Assembly: GCA_030018265.1 (NCBI GenBank) | Contig: JASEFX010000003.1 | Coordinates: 37,902 to 101,901, forward strand | Direction: 5' to 3' | DNA length: 64,000 bases | Origin: Candidatus Saccharicenans sp. | GTDB lineage: Bacteria > Acidobacteriota > Aminicenantia > Aminicenantales > Saccharicenantaceae | In this document: positions 9,079 to 17,565 of the stretch, piece by piece | Layout: each line of letters opens with the position of its first letter | Position numbering within the stretch: position 1 is the stretch's first letter | Translations under genes and position numbers: made by a program | The notes under the pieces: generated by a model | Seen by the model: the letters and a program-made list of their open reading frames with translations, nothing else | Databases searched by the model: none | What the model was told of the DNA's origin: nothing

Positions 9079-10095
9079 TCAGTCCCTGGAAGTGTGAAAC
9101 CTCCAGGCCCTTGAAGCCAAGTGTAACCCTTTAAGACAGATTTTTTCAACCTTCCTGGTTTCAACCTCCGTCTGAAGCTTTCGCTTCCGGCTGAGATGGA
9201 AAAGAGCAAACTGCAAACGACCGACCTCGGTGGCCAGGTAGCAGATTTCAGCGTCAGCTCTGGAGATTCCTGCGAGGCCGCTTTTCTTGCTAATAAGACG
9301 CTGCAGTCCGGCCCGGGTCCAGCCGCTGAAGCAGGCAGACAGAAGTATGAAGTAAGTTATCAGGCGTTTTCTGAACTCCGCAAATTCAACCACGAAAACA
9401 GGTCCCCGACCTGAATCCAGCTCAACTGGCCTGATCATCAACGGCCTGAAGGGAAAAATTTCCATTTCTTTTCCGTTATCTTGCAGATGTTCATCCTTTC
9501 CCTGAAAAAGGAAGTAAGCGAGACTTCTGATCTCACCCGAGGCTGAGAATTCTACACCAAGGGGAACAAGGAATTTATCGGCCGGACCGCAGCTGAATAC
9601 AGGAAACAGCACTCTGTCGACCGGATTTTGTGCCAGCCTTCTGAGCATCCTCAGACTCAAACTGAGCGGCGGCGCCAGAAAAAGATGGTTGAATCTCAAA
9701 TCGAGACCTGGATCATCCGAGCGCACCGGCGATAATTTAACAGGTGATGCTCCACTCCGCTCTTCCTTCAGCGCCGGGTTTATCAGACCCGTTTCTACAG
9801 TCAGTCGCAGCGCAGCCGTCGGCCGGCAGGCAGCCAGTTCTTCCACCAGCCAGATCAGCTTGAAAAGTTTGCTCGCGGCAGAATCAGACACAAATTCTCC
9901 GAGCAACTCGCTGACTGTTTGAACCGCGGGCGAATCGGGAGTTTGCCACCTCAAGGAAAAAGCTTCAGAGTTCTTCCGGTTTGAGCTTTCAGTCATCGTC
10001 CAGCGTATTTTTTTTCTCAGAGAGCAGAGTTTTTCCGGCAGCAGGCATTCGATCATTTTCATTGAGAATATAAACGTTTCAGGGCTCACAGGCAA
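9079..10095 (-). CDS. Divergent acyl-CoA-dehydrogenase-like protein, function unknown
   Basis: A protein of up to 338 aa. Two stretches recall the acyl-CoA dehydrogenase fold: an N-terminal helix around residue 87 (LVEELAACRPTAAL) and a C-terminal four-helix region from about residue 240. Typical family members are about 380 aa with clear FAD and catalytic glutamate signatures; I cannot find these, so it may be a non-catalytic relative. The resemblance is weak and needs a profile search. The longest frame starts with TTG at 10095; ATG at 10062 or 9999 is also possible and none has a good ribosome-binding site. The gene sits 29 bases upstream of the NIF3-like gene. Confidence 0.55.
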   Translation of the reverse strand: MPVSPETFIFSMKMIECLLPEKLCSLRKKIRWTMTESSNRKNSEAFSLRWQTPDSPAVQTVSELLGEFVSDSAASKLFKLIWLVEELAACRPTAALRLTVETGLINPALKEERSGASPVKLSPVRSDDPGLDLRFNHLFLAPPLSLSLRMLRRLAQNPVDRVLFPVFSCGPADKFLVPLGVEFSASGEIRSLAYFLFQGKDEHLQDNGKEMEIFPFRPLMIRPVELDSGRGPVFVVEFAEFRKRLITYFILLSACFSGWTRAGLQRLISKKSGLAGISRADAEICYLATEVGRLQFALFHLSRKRKLQTEVETRKVEKICLKGLHLASRAWRFHTSRD

Positions 10096-10149
10096 GCCCG
10101 CCAGCTAACCTGAGGTGTTTGACAGAAGCTTCATTATTGAGTAAATTTT

Positions 10150-10428
10150 ATGCCTATGCTCAGACTGATTTTTCTTGCTCTGCTTCTTTATCTTATTTAC
10201 CTGATCGTCAGGTTTTTTCAGTCGATCGGCCAGCCCTCAAGAAAAGATCAGCCTCCGGCTGATTCGCTTCCGCGAAAGCGGATGGTAAAGGACGAAATCT
10301 GCAACACTTACATCCCGGAAGAGGAAGCGCTGAAAGAGACCTGGAAGGGCCAGGTTTATTATTTTTGTTCAGAAGAATGCCGCCAGAAATTCCTGACCGG
10401 GAAAAAAATGCCGGCTGAGAAAGTTTAA
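10150..10428 (+). CDS. Small membrane-anchored YHS/TRASH-type protein (PP0621-like)
   Basis: A 92-aa protein. Residues 4-23 form a membrane helix; a short charged linker leads to a compact metal-binding-like domain with one cysteine in KDEICNTY and a CSEEC pair near residues 75-79, the pattern of YHS or TRASH domains that bind metals. PP0621-family proteins have the same architecture and no established role. It is divergent from the acyl-CoA-dehydrogenase-like gene and its stop overlaps the end of the acylphosphatase gene by 4 bases. Confidence 0.75.
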   Translation: MPMLRLIFLALLLYLIYLIVRFFQSIGQPSRKDQPPADSLPRKRMVKDEICNTYIPEEEALKETWKGQVYYFCSEECRQKFLTGKKMPAEKV

Positions 10429-10709
10429 TAGGCGGTAAACTTAATCGAAAAATCGGAAAATTCCCCGCGATAATCTTCCCAGAGGCAATCAACCCGGTCA
10501 ACTCTGGCCAGCCGAGGGCCCTTTTTCAATTCTTCCAGAAAAAGCTCAAGCTTATCCTTCTCTCCTTCAGCCATCACTTCCACCCGGCCATCATAAAGAT
10601 TGCGCACCCAGCCGGTGATACCGAGAGTGCTGGCCACATGCTGGGCAAAAAACCTGAAGGCTACCCCCTGAACCCTGCCTGAAATGAAAGCATGAAACCT
10701 GGCTTTCAT
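10425..10709 (-). CDS. acyP: Acylphosphatase
   Basis: A 94-aa acylphosphatase, which hydrolyses carboxyl-phosphate anhydrides such as acetyl phosphate or 1,3-bisphosphoglycerate. The family signature GRVQGVAFR (residues 11-19) carries the substrate-binding Arg19, and GWVRN carries the catalytic Asn37. Length is exactly that of the family. The gene is convergent with, and overlaps by 4 bases, the YHS-type protein. Confidence 0.95.
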   Translation of the reverse strand: MKARFHAFISGRVQGVAFRFFAQHVASTLGITGWVRNLYDGRVEVMAEGEKDKLELFLEELKKGPRLARVDRVDCLWEDYRGEFSDFSIKFTAY

Positions 10710-10804
10710 GTGTTAAATTTTACCACATTGAATCAGCCTGAAAAATGGTTCCGGCTGAACCCGTGTGGCTGTAATTATCATATGTTTTATTTTAAAATAT
10801 CTTC

Positions 10805-11569
10805 ATGAAAAAATTTCTTCTGACGGTAGCCGGATTTGACCCGACGTCCGGGGCAGGAACCACGCTGGACCTCAGGGTTTTCCGTCGGTTCGGCTACTAC
10901 GGTCTGGCCGTTCTGACCTCGGTCACCGTCCAGAATTCCCGCCGGGTTTATGAATATCTTGACCTGCCTGCGGAGTTTATCCTCAAACAGTACAGAAAAT
11001 TAACGGCTGATCTCCGCCCGGACGGACTCAAGCTGGGCATGCTCGGAAGCCAGAAAGCTTTTCCCGCCATAGAGGAAATTCTGTCTGCAAGCCGTGAGAT
11101 CCCGGTGGTGGTGGACCCGGTATTCCGTTCTTCCTCAGGCTGCTGGCTCCTGGAAAAAGAAAGCCTGAAAGACTTCCTGAAGTTAATTAAAGGGAAAATA
11201 AACCTGTTAACGCCAAATCTGGCCGAAGCCTCTCTAATCACTGGCAAGAGAATAGATCGACCGGAAAAGATGGTCGAAGCGGCCAGGAAAATTGCGGAAA
11301 TGATTGACGGAGCCTGTCTGATTAAAGGCGGCCATCTGAGAGATCAGGTCGTGGATGTTCTTTACGACGGTCAGAAGATATATGAGATTAAAAAGAAAAA
11401 AATTCCGCTCGAGGTCCATGGCACCGGTTGCTTTTTCTCCTCCGCCATACTCTGCTTTCTGGCCCGCGGAGAGAAGCTGCCCTCTGCCTGCCGGGAGGCA
11501 TCATCCGCCATCAAACAAGCTATGAAATCCACAATAAGAGGAAAAGGCCGGTCGCTTTTTGCCATTTAA
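10805..11569 (+). CDS. thiD: Phosphomethylpyrimidine kinase family protein (ThiD-like)
   Basis: A 254-aa ribokinase-fold kinase. It begins with AGFDPTSGAG, the ThiD substrate-loop signature, and has the GTGC anion hole with catalytic residues near residue 213. ThiD phosphorylates hydroxymethylpyrimidine and its monophosphate in thiamine synthesis or salvage; pyridoxal kinase activity occurs in relatives. No other thiamine gene is nearby and no TPP riboswitch is visible upstream, so salvage is as likely as de novo synthesis. Confidence 0.88.
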   Translation: MKKFLLTVAGFDPTSGAGTTLDLRVFRRFGYYGLAVLTSVTVQNSRRVYEYLDLPAEFILKQYRKLTADLRPDGLKLGMLGSQKAFPAIEEILSASREIPVVVDPVFRSSSGCWLLEKESLKDFLKLIKGKINLLTPNLAEASLITGKRIDRPEKMVEAARKIAEMIDGACLIKGGHLRDQVVDVLYDGQKIYEIKKKKIPLEVHGTGCFFSSAILCFLARGEKLPSACREASSAIKQAMKSTIRGKGRSLFAI

Positions 11570-11783
11570 TTTACGATTTTCATTTTACTTATTGCCGGAT
11601 ATTAACAATCCAGGTTTTGTTCCTGTCTTAAACAAAAAAACAAATGATCCGGCTGCCTTACTTCTAAAATTTCCAAATGCGCAGAAAAAATTTATTCATC
11701 GCAATTTATTCAGCGGGCCGCAGCAACCCGAAAGCTTTCCAGGTGGTCAGAAGCTTATTCTTGTAGAGAAGAAAATCATATAA
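11559..11783 (+). other. Possible gene remnant downstream of thiD
   Basis: An open frame of 74 codons begins inside the end of thiD and continues to 11783. Its last 55 codons have a protein-like composition (for example FPNAQKKFIHR and GGQKLILVEKK) but no start codon or ribosome-binding site of its own. It may be the 3' end of a lost gene. No homology is claimed. The rest of 11570-11846 shows nothing. Confidence 0.2.
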
Positions 11784-11846
11784 AAGCGACCGACTCTTCT
11801 TAAAAAGCCGGACCTCTGGCCACGTTTATTCTGAAGTTCAAGGTTC

Positions 11847-14180
11847 TTAATTATCGGATTTTGCCGGGATGAGCTTTTCTTCCTTTTTTAAGAATTGACC
11901 GATGGCCGCTTCGGAAAAAGCCCGGGGATGATAGAGGCTGTTAAGATAGAGAGAAATCTGATCCCGGTAATGCCGGCTGAGAAAATGGCCGCTCTGTCCT
12001 GAGGTGATGACTGAAAGCGACCTGTCAAAATCAGAGAAATCAATAATCAGGCGGCAGGAAGCGCCTCCGGCCGTCTCAAACCCGGCAGTGGAGAAACTCG
12101 CTCTGACAGTCGTGCCGTCACCGATCATCGGATAGCTGCCGGCATTAAAAAATCCGAGAAACCATTTTTGCCCGAGAAGATGGCGGTAAGAAAGACGATG
12201 GAGAACAGCCCAATCCCATTTTTCCCGGTTGGCTCCAAACTTTTTCTTCAGAAACTGCTGCGCCCGGAGCAGGGCCATCTCTATCAACTCGTCTCTGGTT
12301 TCTATTTTTATGGTTCCCTTTATGTCAAACCAGCGAGAATCCGGGTTATCCAGAATTCTTTCGAGACCGGCCTCCTTGACCCGGAAATAGTCTGCAATCT
12401 GACGGTAATAAGAGTGGAAATCATCCTCAAAGGTCAGACGTTGAAGCTCATCCCAGAAAACTTCGAAGATAGCTGGAGCCAGTCCCTCTCTTACCTGCCC
12501 GTCCCACTGAATCAGAATTTTTCTGGCCTCTTCCGCCGCCGGGTCACCCAGCTGAATTCCGCTGAGAACTTTCTTCACCCTTTCTGCCCGCCGCGAATGG
12601 ACATCGTTCTGTATGCTGATCATGCTTTCAACCGAATGTTTATCTCTGGCCCTGATGAGTTCTTCAATCCTTTCCTTCCTGTCAGAAGATATCCAGTCAA
12701 AACCAAGATAATGAGGATAATTTTCCGGATAGAGGTTACTGTTGGCGGTAACGATGAAGCCGGAAGGCGGGTTAAACAGATTTGGCTTCTCCTCTTCCGA
12801 AAGATAACCGGTCCAGGTGGCATCGTCCCTCCAGCCAGGATAGGGATAAACCGCCGTTTCCTTTTTCCTGACCGGGATTTTCCCTGAAAGATAATATCCG
12901 ATATTGCCCTCGACGTCAGCGTAAACAAAATTCTGGGAAGGGTTTTCAAAAAGCCTGATGCCACGCGAGAATTCTTCCCGGTTACGAGCTTTATTTATAA
13001 GATACAGACCAACCACCGTCCGGTCTCCATCGTAAATGGTCCAGCGCAGGCTTATCGGCATCTCACAGTTCAGATAGAAGGGATTTATCATCGGGCCTTC
13101 TTCCACCCAGCGAATGTTTATCGTGTAGGGATCTTTCTGGCCGCGGATCTTGATGACCTCCCGCCGGAACTTAAAAGGTTTCCATTCTCCGTTCCGGAAG
13201 TATGATTCCTCGCTCCAGTTGACCTGCTCCACATAGATATCCTGAACATCCACGTAAGAATTGGTAACACCCCAGGCAATATGTTGATTATGGCCGATGA
13301 CCACCAGGGGTACTCCCGGTATGGTAACTCCCGAAACTTTATATTCCGGACATTCCAGGTAGATTTCCATCCAGATTGGCGGTAGTGAAATCAGAAGATG
13401 TGGATCGTTTGCCAGCAGAGGTTTTCCGCTTTCAGTAAGTTCGCCCGATATAACCCAGTTATTGGAACCCATAACGGCCGGCGACTCGACCTGACTGAGA
13501 CTCAAGATATCGAGCCTGACTTCAGGATCCGGCGGAAAATCAATACCGGGCTCAAGAAGTTCAAGACCGTTGCGACCGCTCAGTTTTATGATGTTCATCC
13601 TGGCTATTTCCGAACTCAGGTCGGCAGCCAGGCTCATAGCCAGCACATATTTTATCGAGAGGGTATCTTCAACTTTCCAGGGTTCAGGCCGGAATCTCAG
13701 GACGATAAATTCAGGCGGCCAGTTCCACCGCCGGCTTTCCATCCAGGCATTCACCCCGCGGGCAAAGGCGGCCAGGAGCATTTTCACTTCTTCCGGAAGT
13801 TTCTGATAATCTCTTTCAATGGCCACCGGAAAACCGAGCGTGCGGCTGCGCAGGTCATAGCTCAAGCCGGGCTTTCCCAGGATTTCCGCCAGCCTTCCGT
13901 TAGCCAGCCGGCGCAGCAATTCCATCTGCCAGAGTCTTTCCCTCGCCTGGATGTAACCGGCCGCCAGGAACAGATCGTGCTCATTTTCAGCTTTAATATG
14001 TGGAATACCCCATTTATCCCACCTGACAGTTACCTGAGCTTTTAATCCCGGGATCGAGAGGGTATCCCCCGGAACCGGAATTGAAGAACGAAAAATAATG
14101 TAAACAAACAAAAAAGCTCCCGGTAAAATGAAAATCAATCCCGGGATAAAGTATTTCAAAAAATGAAATTTTCTCATCAT
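11847..14180 (-). CDS. Penicillin acylase family N-terminal nucleophile hydrolase
   Basis: A 777-aa precursor of the penicillin amidase family (penicillin G acylase, cephalosporin acylase, acyl-homoserine-lactone acylase). Family members self-cleave to alpha and beta chains and use the new N-terminal serine; here that is the Ser of GSNNWVISG at residue 239, followed by the expected NDPHL motif. A hydrophobic N-terminus (residues 10-31) suggests export or membrane anchoring. ATG 14180 is chosen over an upstream TTG because AGGAG lies 5 bases before it. The gene starts 8 bases after the lipoprotein gene and is the last of a three-gene operon. The natural substrate is probably an N-acylated amino acid or peptide, or a signal molecule; not resolved. 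Confidence 0.92.
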   Translation of the reverse strand: MMRKFHFLKYFIPGLIFILPGAFLFVYIIFRSSIPVPGDTLSIPGLKAQVTVRWDKWGIPHIKAENEHDLFLAAGYIQARERLWQMELLRRLANGRLAEILGKPGLSYDLRSRTLGFPVAIERDYQKLPEEVKMLLAAFARGVNAWMESRRWNWPPEFIVLRFRPEPWKVEDTLSIKYVLAMSLAADLSSEIARMNIIKLSGRNGLELLEPGIDFPPDPEVRLDILSLSQVESPAVMGSNNWVISGELTESGKPLLANDPHLLISLPPIWMEIYLECPEYKVSGVTIPGVPLVVIGHNQHIAWGVTNSYVDVQDIYVEQVNWSEESYFRNGEWKPFKFRREVIKIRGQKDPYTINIRWVEEGPMINPFYLNCEMPISLRWTIYDGDRTVVGLYLINKARNREEFSRGIRLFENPSQNFVYADVEGNIGYYLSGKIPVRKKETAVYPYPGWRDDATWTGYLSEEEKPNLFNPPSGFIVTANSNLYPENYPHYLGFDWISSDRKERIEELIRARDKHSVESMISIQNDVHSRRAERVKKVLSGIQLGDPAAEEARKILIQWDGQVREGLAPAIFEVFWDELQRLTFEDDFHSYYRQIADYFRVKEAGLERILDNPDSRWFDIKGTIKIETRDELIEMALLRAQQFLKKKFGANREKWDWAVLHRLSYRHLLGQKWFLGFFNAGSYPMIGDGTTVRASFSTAGFETAGGASCRLIIDFSDFDRSLSVITSGQSGHFLSRHYRDQISLYLNSLYHPRAFSEAAIGQFLKKEEKLIPAKSDN

Positions 14181-14188
14181 CAATTCTC

Positions 14189-15247
14189 CTATTCCGAAGC
14201 TAAATTTTGTTTTTCGCCTGCAGAACCTCTTAAGATCCGGTCAGCTTTTTTCAGCACCTGAGGAGGGAAATTAACTCCCTGGCGTGCGGCTGCATCTTCG
14301 TTGATCAAAAATATTACCCGGTCAATGTATTGAAATGGTATTCGGGCCGGGCTTTCCCCGCTAAATATTCTTGCCACCAGCTCACCTGCCTTCTGACCTA
14401 TTTCATAGAAGCCGAACCCCATTGAGGCGCAGGCTCCGAGCTCGGCTCCAGAGGAGAAAGCCGCAAAAAGCGGCAGACGGTTTTCATCGGCCAGGCTGGC
14501 CACCAGCCTGAAATTAGCGTTGATGGTGTTATCAGAAACTGGAAACAGCACCTGAACTTTTTCCCGCACGAGCGACTGAATGGCCTGGACGATATCACCG
14601 GCCCCGTTTATCGGTTCGCTCACCATTTCCAGCCCGAGTTCTTCAGCCGCTTCTCTCATCAGCTGCCAGTAATATTCGGAGTTGATTTCCGAAGGAGTCC
14701 AGATGGTTCCAATCCTCTTTTTCCCGGGCAACACCTGGCTGATGATTTCCAGCACCTGCCTGACGGGAGCAGTCGAGCAAACTCCGGTTACTCTCGGGTC
14801 GTGGTCAACCGCTGTCCTCCCGGCTCTGACAATATAAGGATTGGCCACAGAACTGAAAACTACAGGCTTTTCATCCGAAGCTATCATCGCGGCCTGCAGA
14901 GCAGGAGTCGTCACCGGAACCAGCAAGTCGCAATCAAGAGCCAGTTCTCTGACAATTTCCGGCAGCGCAGCGACCCGGCCTCCGGCTCGCCTGACGACAA
15001 TTTTTATGTTTTTGCCGCTCAGCCTGCGATATTCCTCAAGCCTGTCCACGAGGCCACGCAGCGCTTCCTCAGAAGTTGGAGAATCGTAAGCTATGATCAC
15101 ACCGACAGTAAAGCTCTGATCGGCACCCTCAGGTTTTTCCGCTTTTTCTCTTTCTCTGCATCCTGTAAGAACCGCGCCGGCCATCATTAAAATCATAATA
15201 AACGATTTAATAAGACGCTGGCTTTTGCTGATTTTTCTCATTCGCAT
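14189..15247 (-). CDS. ABC transporter substrate-binding lipoprotein (PF04392-type)
   Basis: A 352-aa periplasmic binding protein. The signal peptide ends in LTGC, a canonical lipobox. The mature part has the two-lobe pattern of the ABC_sub_bind (TrpX/YtgA-like) family: a GVIIAYDSP first strand, then KKRIGTIWTP at the lobe crossover and NLVASLAD-like segments. Relatives often bind amino acids or sugars. No permease or ATPase gene accompanies it here, which is unusual. It starts 17 bases after the PLP dehydratase and ends 8 bases before the penicillin acylase, so it belongs to the same transcript. Confidence 0.85.
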   Translation of the reverse strand: MRMRKISKSQRLIKSFIMILMMAGAVLTGCREREKAEKPEGADQSFTVGVIIAYDSPTSEEALRGLVDRLEEYRRLSGKNIKIVVRRAGGRVAALPEIVRELALDCDLLVPVTTPALQAAMIASDEKPVVFSSVANPYIVRAGRTAVDHDPRVTGVCSTAPVRQVLEIISQVLPGKKRIGTIWTPSEINSEYYWQLMREAAEELGLEMVSEPINGAGDIVQAIQSLVREKVQVLFPVSDNTINANFRLVASLADENRLPLFAAFSSGAELGACASMGFGFYEIGQKAGELVARIFSGESPARIPFQYIDRVIFLINEDAAARQGVNFPPQVLKKADRILRGSAGEKQNLASE

Positions 15248-15264
15248 ATGATTATTTTCCGATT

Positions 15265-16242
15265 TTATTTGGCAAAAATAAGCTTTTCCCAGAAGCTGTC
15301 TTCTATGTTTCCGCCGGTGACCACGCCCACCACCTTTTTGCCCGAAAAAAGCTCCGGATACGACCTGAGGGCAGCCAGAGCCAGAGCGCCGGCTCCTTCA
15401 ACCTGATAGCGGTGATGCTGGAGACAGAAAACTATCGACTGGATGATACTTTTTTCCGTCACCGTCAGCATTCTATCAACGTATTTCTGAATGAAGCTGA
15501 AAGTTATAGAATCTTCTTCCAGCCCTCCGGAGACGGCATCGGCGATGGTTGGCTTTTCCCCGAAACTGTTATCCACCCGCCCCGCCTCAAGGGAATGTTT
15601 TATGTAGGCGGTATTCTCAGGTTCAACTCCGGTTATGATGATGCGAGGATTTTTCTCCTTAAGATAACAGGCAATTCCGGAAATCAGGCCGCCTCCGCCA
15701 ACCGGCACCACCACTTCTTCCACCTGTGGCCAGTCTTCCCATATCTCCAGCCCGCAGGTTCCCTGACCGGCAATAACCAGTTCATCGTTGTAAGGAGAGA
15801 CGAACACACGGCCTTTCAGCCTGGCCTCCTGACGGGCAAGCCTTTCAGCCAGTTCACAGGGACCGTCAATCATTCTAAGTGACACGCCGTACTGCTCAAG
15901 ATATTTCCGTTTCACCTCAGAAATGGTTCGGGGTACAAACAGCTCCAGGTCCAGCCTTTCCTGTTCGCAGACACTGGCGGTGGCCAGTCCATGATTTCCG
16001 GTGGAAGCGGCCACCACCCCTCGCTGACGGCAGCGAGCGATGTTAGCCAGGATTTTGTTGGCGGCTCCTCTTATCTTGAAAGAGCCGGTCGGCTGGGTGT
16101 TTTCCCATTTGAAACAAACCTGACCGTGAAGCGATTCAGAAAGCTCGAGGGAGTCGGACATAGGAGTCCAGAGGGCATAGTGCCTTATCCTCCGATGAGC
16201 TTCTTCGATCAGCTTTTTCATTCTTTTAATGGTTGCACTCAT
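15265..16242 (-). CDS. PLP-dependent threonine/serine dehydratase-like enzyme
   Basis: A 325-aa fold-type II PLP enzyme. The Schiff-base Lys56 lies in GSFKIRGAANK, and the glycine-rich phosphate loop is GGGGLISGIA near residue 178. The length and lack of a C-terminal ACT regulatory domain match catabolic threonine dehydratase or serine racemase rather than biosynthetic IlvA. It would convert L-threonine or L-serine to 2-oxobutyrate or pyruvate plus ammonia. It is the first gene of an operon with a binding lipoprotein and a penicillin acylase. Confidence 0.85.
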   Translation of the reverse strand: MSATIKRMKKLIEEAHRRIRHYALWTPMSDSLELSESLHGQVCFKWENTQPTGSFKIRGAANKILANIARCRQRGVVAASTGNHGLATASVCEQERLDLELFVPRTISEVKRKYLEQYGVSLRMIDGPCELAERLARQEARLKGRVFVSPYNDELVIAGQGTCGLEIWEDWPQVEEVVVPVGGGGLISGIACYLKEKNPRIIITGVEPENTAYIKHSLEAGRVDNSFGEKPTIADAVSGGLEEDSITFSFIQKYVDRMLTVTEKSIIQSIVFCLQHHRYQVEGAGALALAALRSYPELFSGKKVVGVVTGGNIEDSFWEKLIFAK

Positions 16243-16294
16243 TTTCCCTTTCTTTCACGCGGGCACCTTTTCCCTTATAGCACAGGATAAAAAG

Positions 16295-16323
16295 TTGACT
16301 CAAGTTTTATCTTATAATATTTT
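16295..16323 (+). promoter_or_regulatory. Possible promoter of cobO
   Basis: TTGACT at 16295-16300, a 17-bp spacer and TATTTT at 16318-16323 precede the cobO start by about 45 bases. The intergenic region is shared with the divergent dehydratase operon. No cobalamin riboswitch motif is visible. Confidence 0.4.
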
Positions 16324-16367
16324 TTGTTCTTCTGCCCGGAAGTATAAAAATAAGCGGCGAGCATAAA

Positions 16368-16964
16368 ATGGAAAGGAAAAAAACCAGCAGTGAAAAGAAA
16401 GATCTTAAGGAACAGAACAACAGAAAGAACTCTTCCGCTTCATTCCAGGGGTTGATTCAGGTCTATACCGGAGACGGTAAAGGAAAAACCACCGCGGCGC
16501 TCGGTCTGGCGCTGAGAGCAGCCGGTCACGGCTTCAGGACTTACTTCGGACAGTTTCTCAAAGGGCAGCCAGGCGGGGAAATTCTGGCGGTCAGGAAACT
16601 TTCCGACCTGGTCACCGTAGAACAATTCGGTCGTAAAAAGTTCTTGAAAATAACCGAAGACTTTGAGGAAGAAGACTATAAACTGGCCGAAGAAGGCCTG
16701 AAAAAATGCCTGGAAGCGATGCTTTCCGGGAAATATCAGATTATTGTGCTGGATGAAGTGAACGTGGCCGTAAATCTCGGTCTGCTTAAGGAGAAACAGG
16801 TTCTGGAGTTTCTTGACCGCAAGCCGGCAGACGTCGAGGTGGTTCTCACCGGCCGCTATGCGCCTGAGTCTTTCCTGCAAAGGGCAGACCTGGTGACCGA
16901 AATGGTCTGCCGCAAGCATTATTACGAAAATGGAGTCAGGGCCAGAAAGGGGATAGAGAAATAG
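16368..16964 (+). CDS. cobO: Cob(I)yrinic acid a,c-diamide adenosyltransferase
   Basis: A 198-aa CobA/CobO/BtuR-type corrinoid adenosyltransferase, transferring the adenosyl group of ATP to reduced corrinoid. The P-loop GDGKGKTT at residues 35-42 is followed by AALGLALRAAGHG, the family signature; IVLDEVNVAVNLGLL near residue 125 is the Walker B region. The first 25 residues are a charged extension. It stands alone, and with a BtuB-like receptor elsewhere in the window suggests corrinoid salvage. Confidence 0.93.
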   Translation: MERKKTSSEKKDLKEQNNRKNSSASFQGLIQVYTGDGKGKTTAALGLALRAAGHGFRTYFGQFLKGQPGGEILAVRKLSDLVTVEQFGRKKFLKITEDFEEEDYKLAEEGLKKCLEAMLSGKYQIIVLDEVNVAVNLGLLKEKQVLEFLDRKPADVEVVLTGRYAPESFLQRADLVTEMVCRKHYYENGVRARKGIEK

Positions 16965-17159
16965 TTCTTTATGAACAACCGGCGCCAACCTGTCTTAAAT
17001 TCCTGAAGTCACTCCATTGATCAGTAAAGGCGTTCACCTTCAACCAGGGTTTATAACATTCTAAAACTAATTGTGCCCGAGGAGTTTCTGAATCGAAGCT
17101 TTGATATTTCTCATATTTCGGCTACGATATATTCATCGGTTTTGCTCGAGGAAAACGGT

Positions 17160-17543
17160 ATGATTCGTTTGAGCCGGGAGAGATTTCAGGAACTGGTGGA
17201 GCGAGCCCTGAAGAATATTCCCCGGCGGTTCGTCCGACAGATAAAGAATGTTGCCGTTCTGGTTGAAGACTATCCCCCGCCGGGACAGAATCTGCTGGGA
17301 CTTTACCACGGTGTTCCCCTGAAGCATCGGGGGTCTTATTACGGAAATGTGCCGCCCGACGTCATTGTGCTCTACAAGGTGCCGATTGAGAGCCTCTGTG
17401 AGAATGAAGCTCAGGTCCAGGAAAGAATTGAAGAAGTTCTTCTCCACGAAATCGGACATTATTTCGGCATGGACGAAAGGACTCTGCGGGAAATAGAAAT
17501 CGAAGTGATAAGGAATAAAGAACGATCTCGCAAAAACTCATGA
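17160..17543 (+). CDS. Metallopeptidase-like zincin protein (PF06262-type)
   Basis: A 127-aa protein of the small metallopeptidase-like family with the zinc motif HEIGHYFGMDE near residues 96-106. The usual family member begins with a short helix such as MIRLSRERFQELVE, as here, so ATG 17160 (GAGG 8 bases upstream) is chosen over a GTG at 17073 that would add 29 residues. The role is unknown and substrate proteolysis has not generally been demonstrated for the family. Only 22 bases separate it from the DapA-family gene, suggesting one transcript. Confidence 0.85.
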   Translation: MIRLSRERFQELVERALKNIPRRFVRQIKNVAVLVEDYPPPGQNLLGLYHGVPLKHRGSYYGNVPPDVIVLYKVPIESLCENEAQVQERIEEVLLHEIGHYFGMDERTLREIEIEVIRNKERSRKNS

Positions 17544-17565
17544 ATTTTATTTCAGGAGAATCAGA

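Noticed and set aside
10710..10804. Possible TPP riboswitch before thiD
   Set aside because: The region is under 100 bases and lacks the CTGAGA and ACCTGA elements; a weak 6-bp stem is not enough.
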